In this document: in pieces, positions 13,135-13,210 of the stretch
Numbering within the stretch: the first letter of the stretch is position 1
Layout of the letters: each line of letters starts with the position of its first letter
Assembly (NCBI GenBank): GCA_965603365.1
Contig: CBFDCR010000108.1
Coordinates: 1 to 13,210, forward strand
Reading direction: 5' to 3'
Source: JAHELQ01 sp965603365
GTDB lineage: Bacteria; Acidobacteriota; Aminicenantia; UBA2199
Length of the DNA: 13,210 nucleotides
Notes under the pieces: model-generated
The model's input: only the letters and a program-made list of their open reading frames with translations
Told to the model about the DNA's origin: nothing
Databases searched by the model: none
Position numbers and translations under genes: made by a program

Positions 13135-13210
13135 GTCCGGGTAATTACATCTGACCATATTGTAATCTACAAGATTAAAACCTATTAAATTTGTGGTGGG
13201 AGTTAGAAAT
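13135..13210. other. Non-coding right end
   Basis: This AT-rich sequence at the window edge shows no recognisable coding frame. It contains ATTACA (13144-13149) and TGTAAT (13161-13166), a 6-bp inverted repeat with an 11-base spacer, which could be an operator or weak hairpin for whatever lies to the right. Confidence 0.3.

Noticed and set aside
13144..13166. ATTACA-N11-TGTAAT inverted repeat
   Set aside because: Short arms in AT-rich edge sequence; cannot be separated from chance without seeing the gene to the right.

Overview
The window looks like chromosomal DNA of an anaerobic bacterium, most likely a deltaproteobacterium (Desulfobacterota) or a similar syntrophic or sulfate-reducing lineage. 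The basis is indirect. There is a carboxylate-CoA ligase / DUF35 / thiolase cluster of the kind common in anaerobic degraders, an oxygen-sensitive radical SAM protein of the PflX type (COG1313), and CPA2 antiporters grouped with signalling proteins. No ribosomal RNA, tRNA or taxonomic marker gene is present, so the phylum is a guess. I saw no insertion sequence, prophage or CRISPR array.

Region 1 (138-4787, + strand) reads as one operon of five genes. It has two integral membrane proteins (a DUF5058-family protein and an unnamed partner), an AMP-forming acyl-CoA ligase, a small zinc-ribbon/OB-fold DUF35 protein, and a thiolase of the SCP2/BbsB type. The likely job is uptake of an unknown carboxylic acid, its activation to a CoA thioester, and C-C cleavage or condensation by the thiolase-DUF35 complex. 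The beta-oxidation dehydrogenase and hydratase are absent here. Region 2 (about 4884-5973, +) is a gene on its own for an MT-A70 type adenine methyltransferase with an unfamiliar N-terminal domain. It follows a good sigma-70 promoter and a 26-codon leader-like or remnant reading frame.

Region 3 (9628 down to 5970, - strand) is a tightly overlapping five-gene operon: a membrane-anchored GspG-like protein, a PTS EIIA (PtsN/fructose class) protein, a PII-like protein, and two different CPA2-type cation:proton antiporters. Starts and stops overlap by 1-8 bases or lie 6 bases apart. It looks like a cation (K+ or Na+)/H+ exchange system under control of PTS phosphorylation and a PII-type ligand sensor. 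Divergent from it (9727-11090, +) is a pair encoding a stand-alone cyclic-nucleotide-binding domain and a COG1313 radical SAM protein. The 98-base divergent region holds two oppositely oriented promoters whose -10 boxes sit 6-7 bases from the start codons, which suggests leaderless mRNAs. It also holds a perfect 16-bp palindrome that is probably an operator.

Region 4 (12972 down to 11106, - strand) is a two-gene module of an OLD/RecF-like ATPase with a DUF3696-type C-terminus and a PIN-domain nuclease. This is a plausible anti-phage or toxin-like module. The right end (13012-13134) may hold a 40-residue small protein, followed by non-coding DNA. The strongest candidates for undescribed biology are the EIIA/PII-like/twin-antiporter locus with its divergent cNMP-binding partner, and the ATPase-PIN pair.
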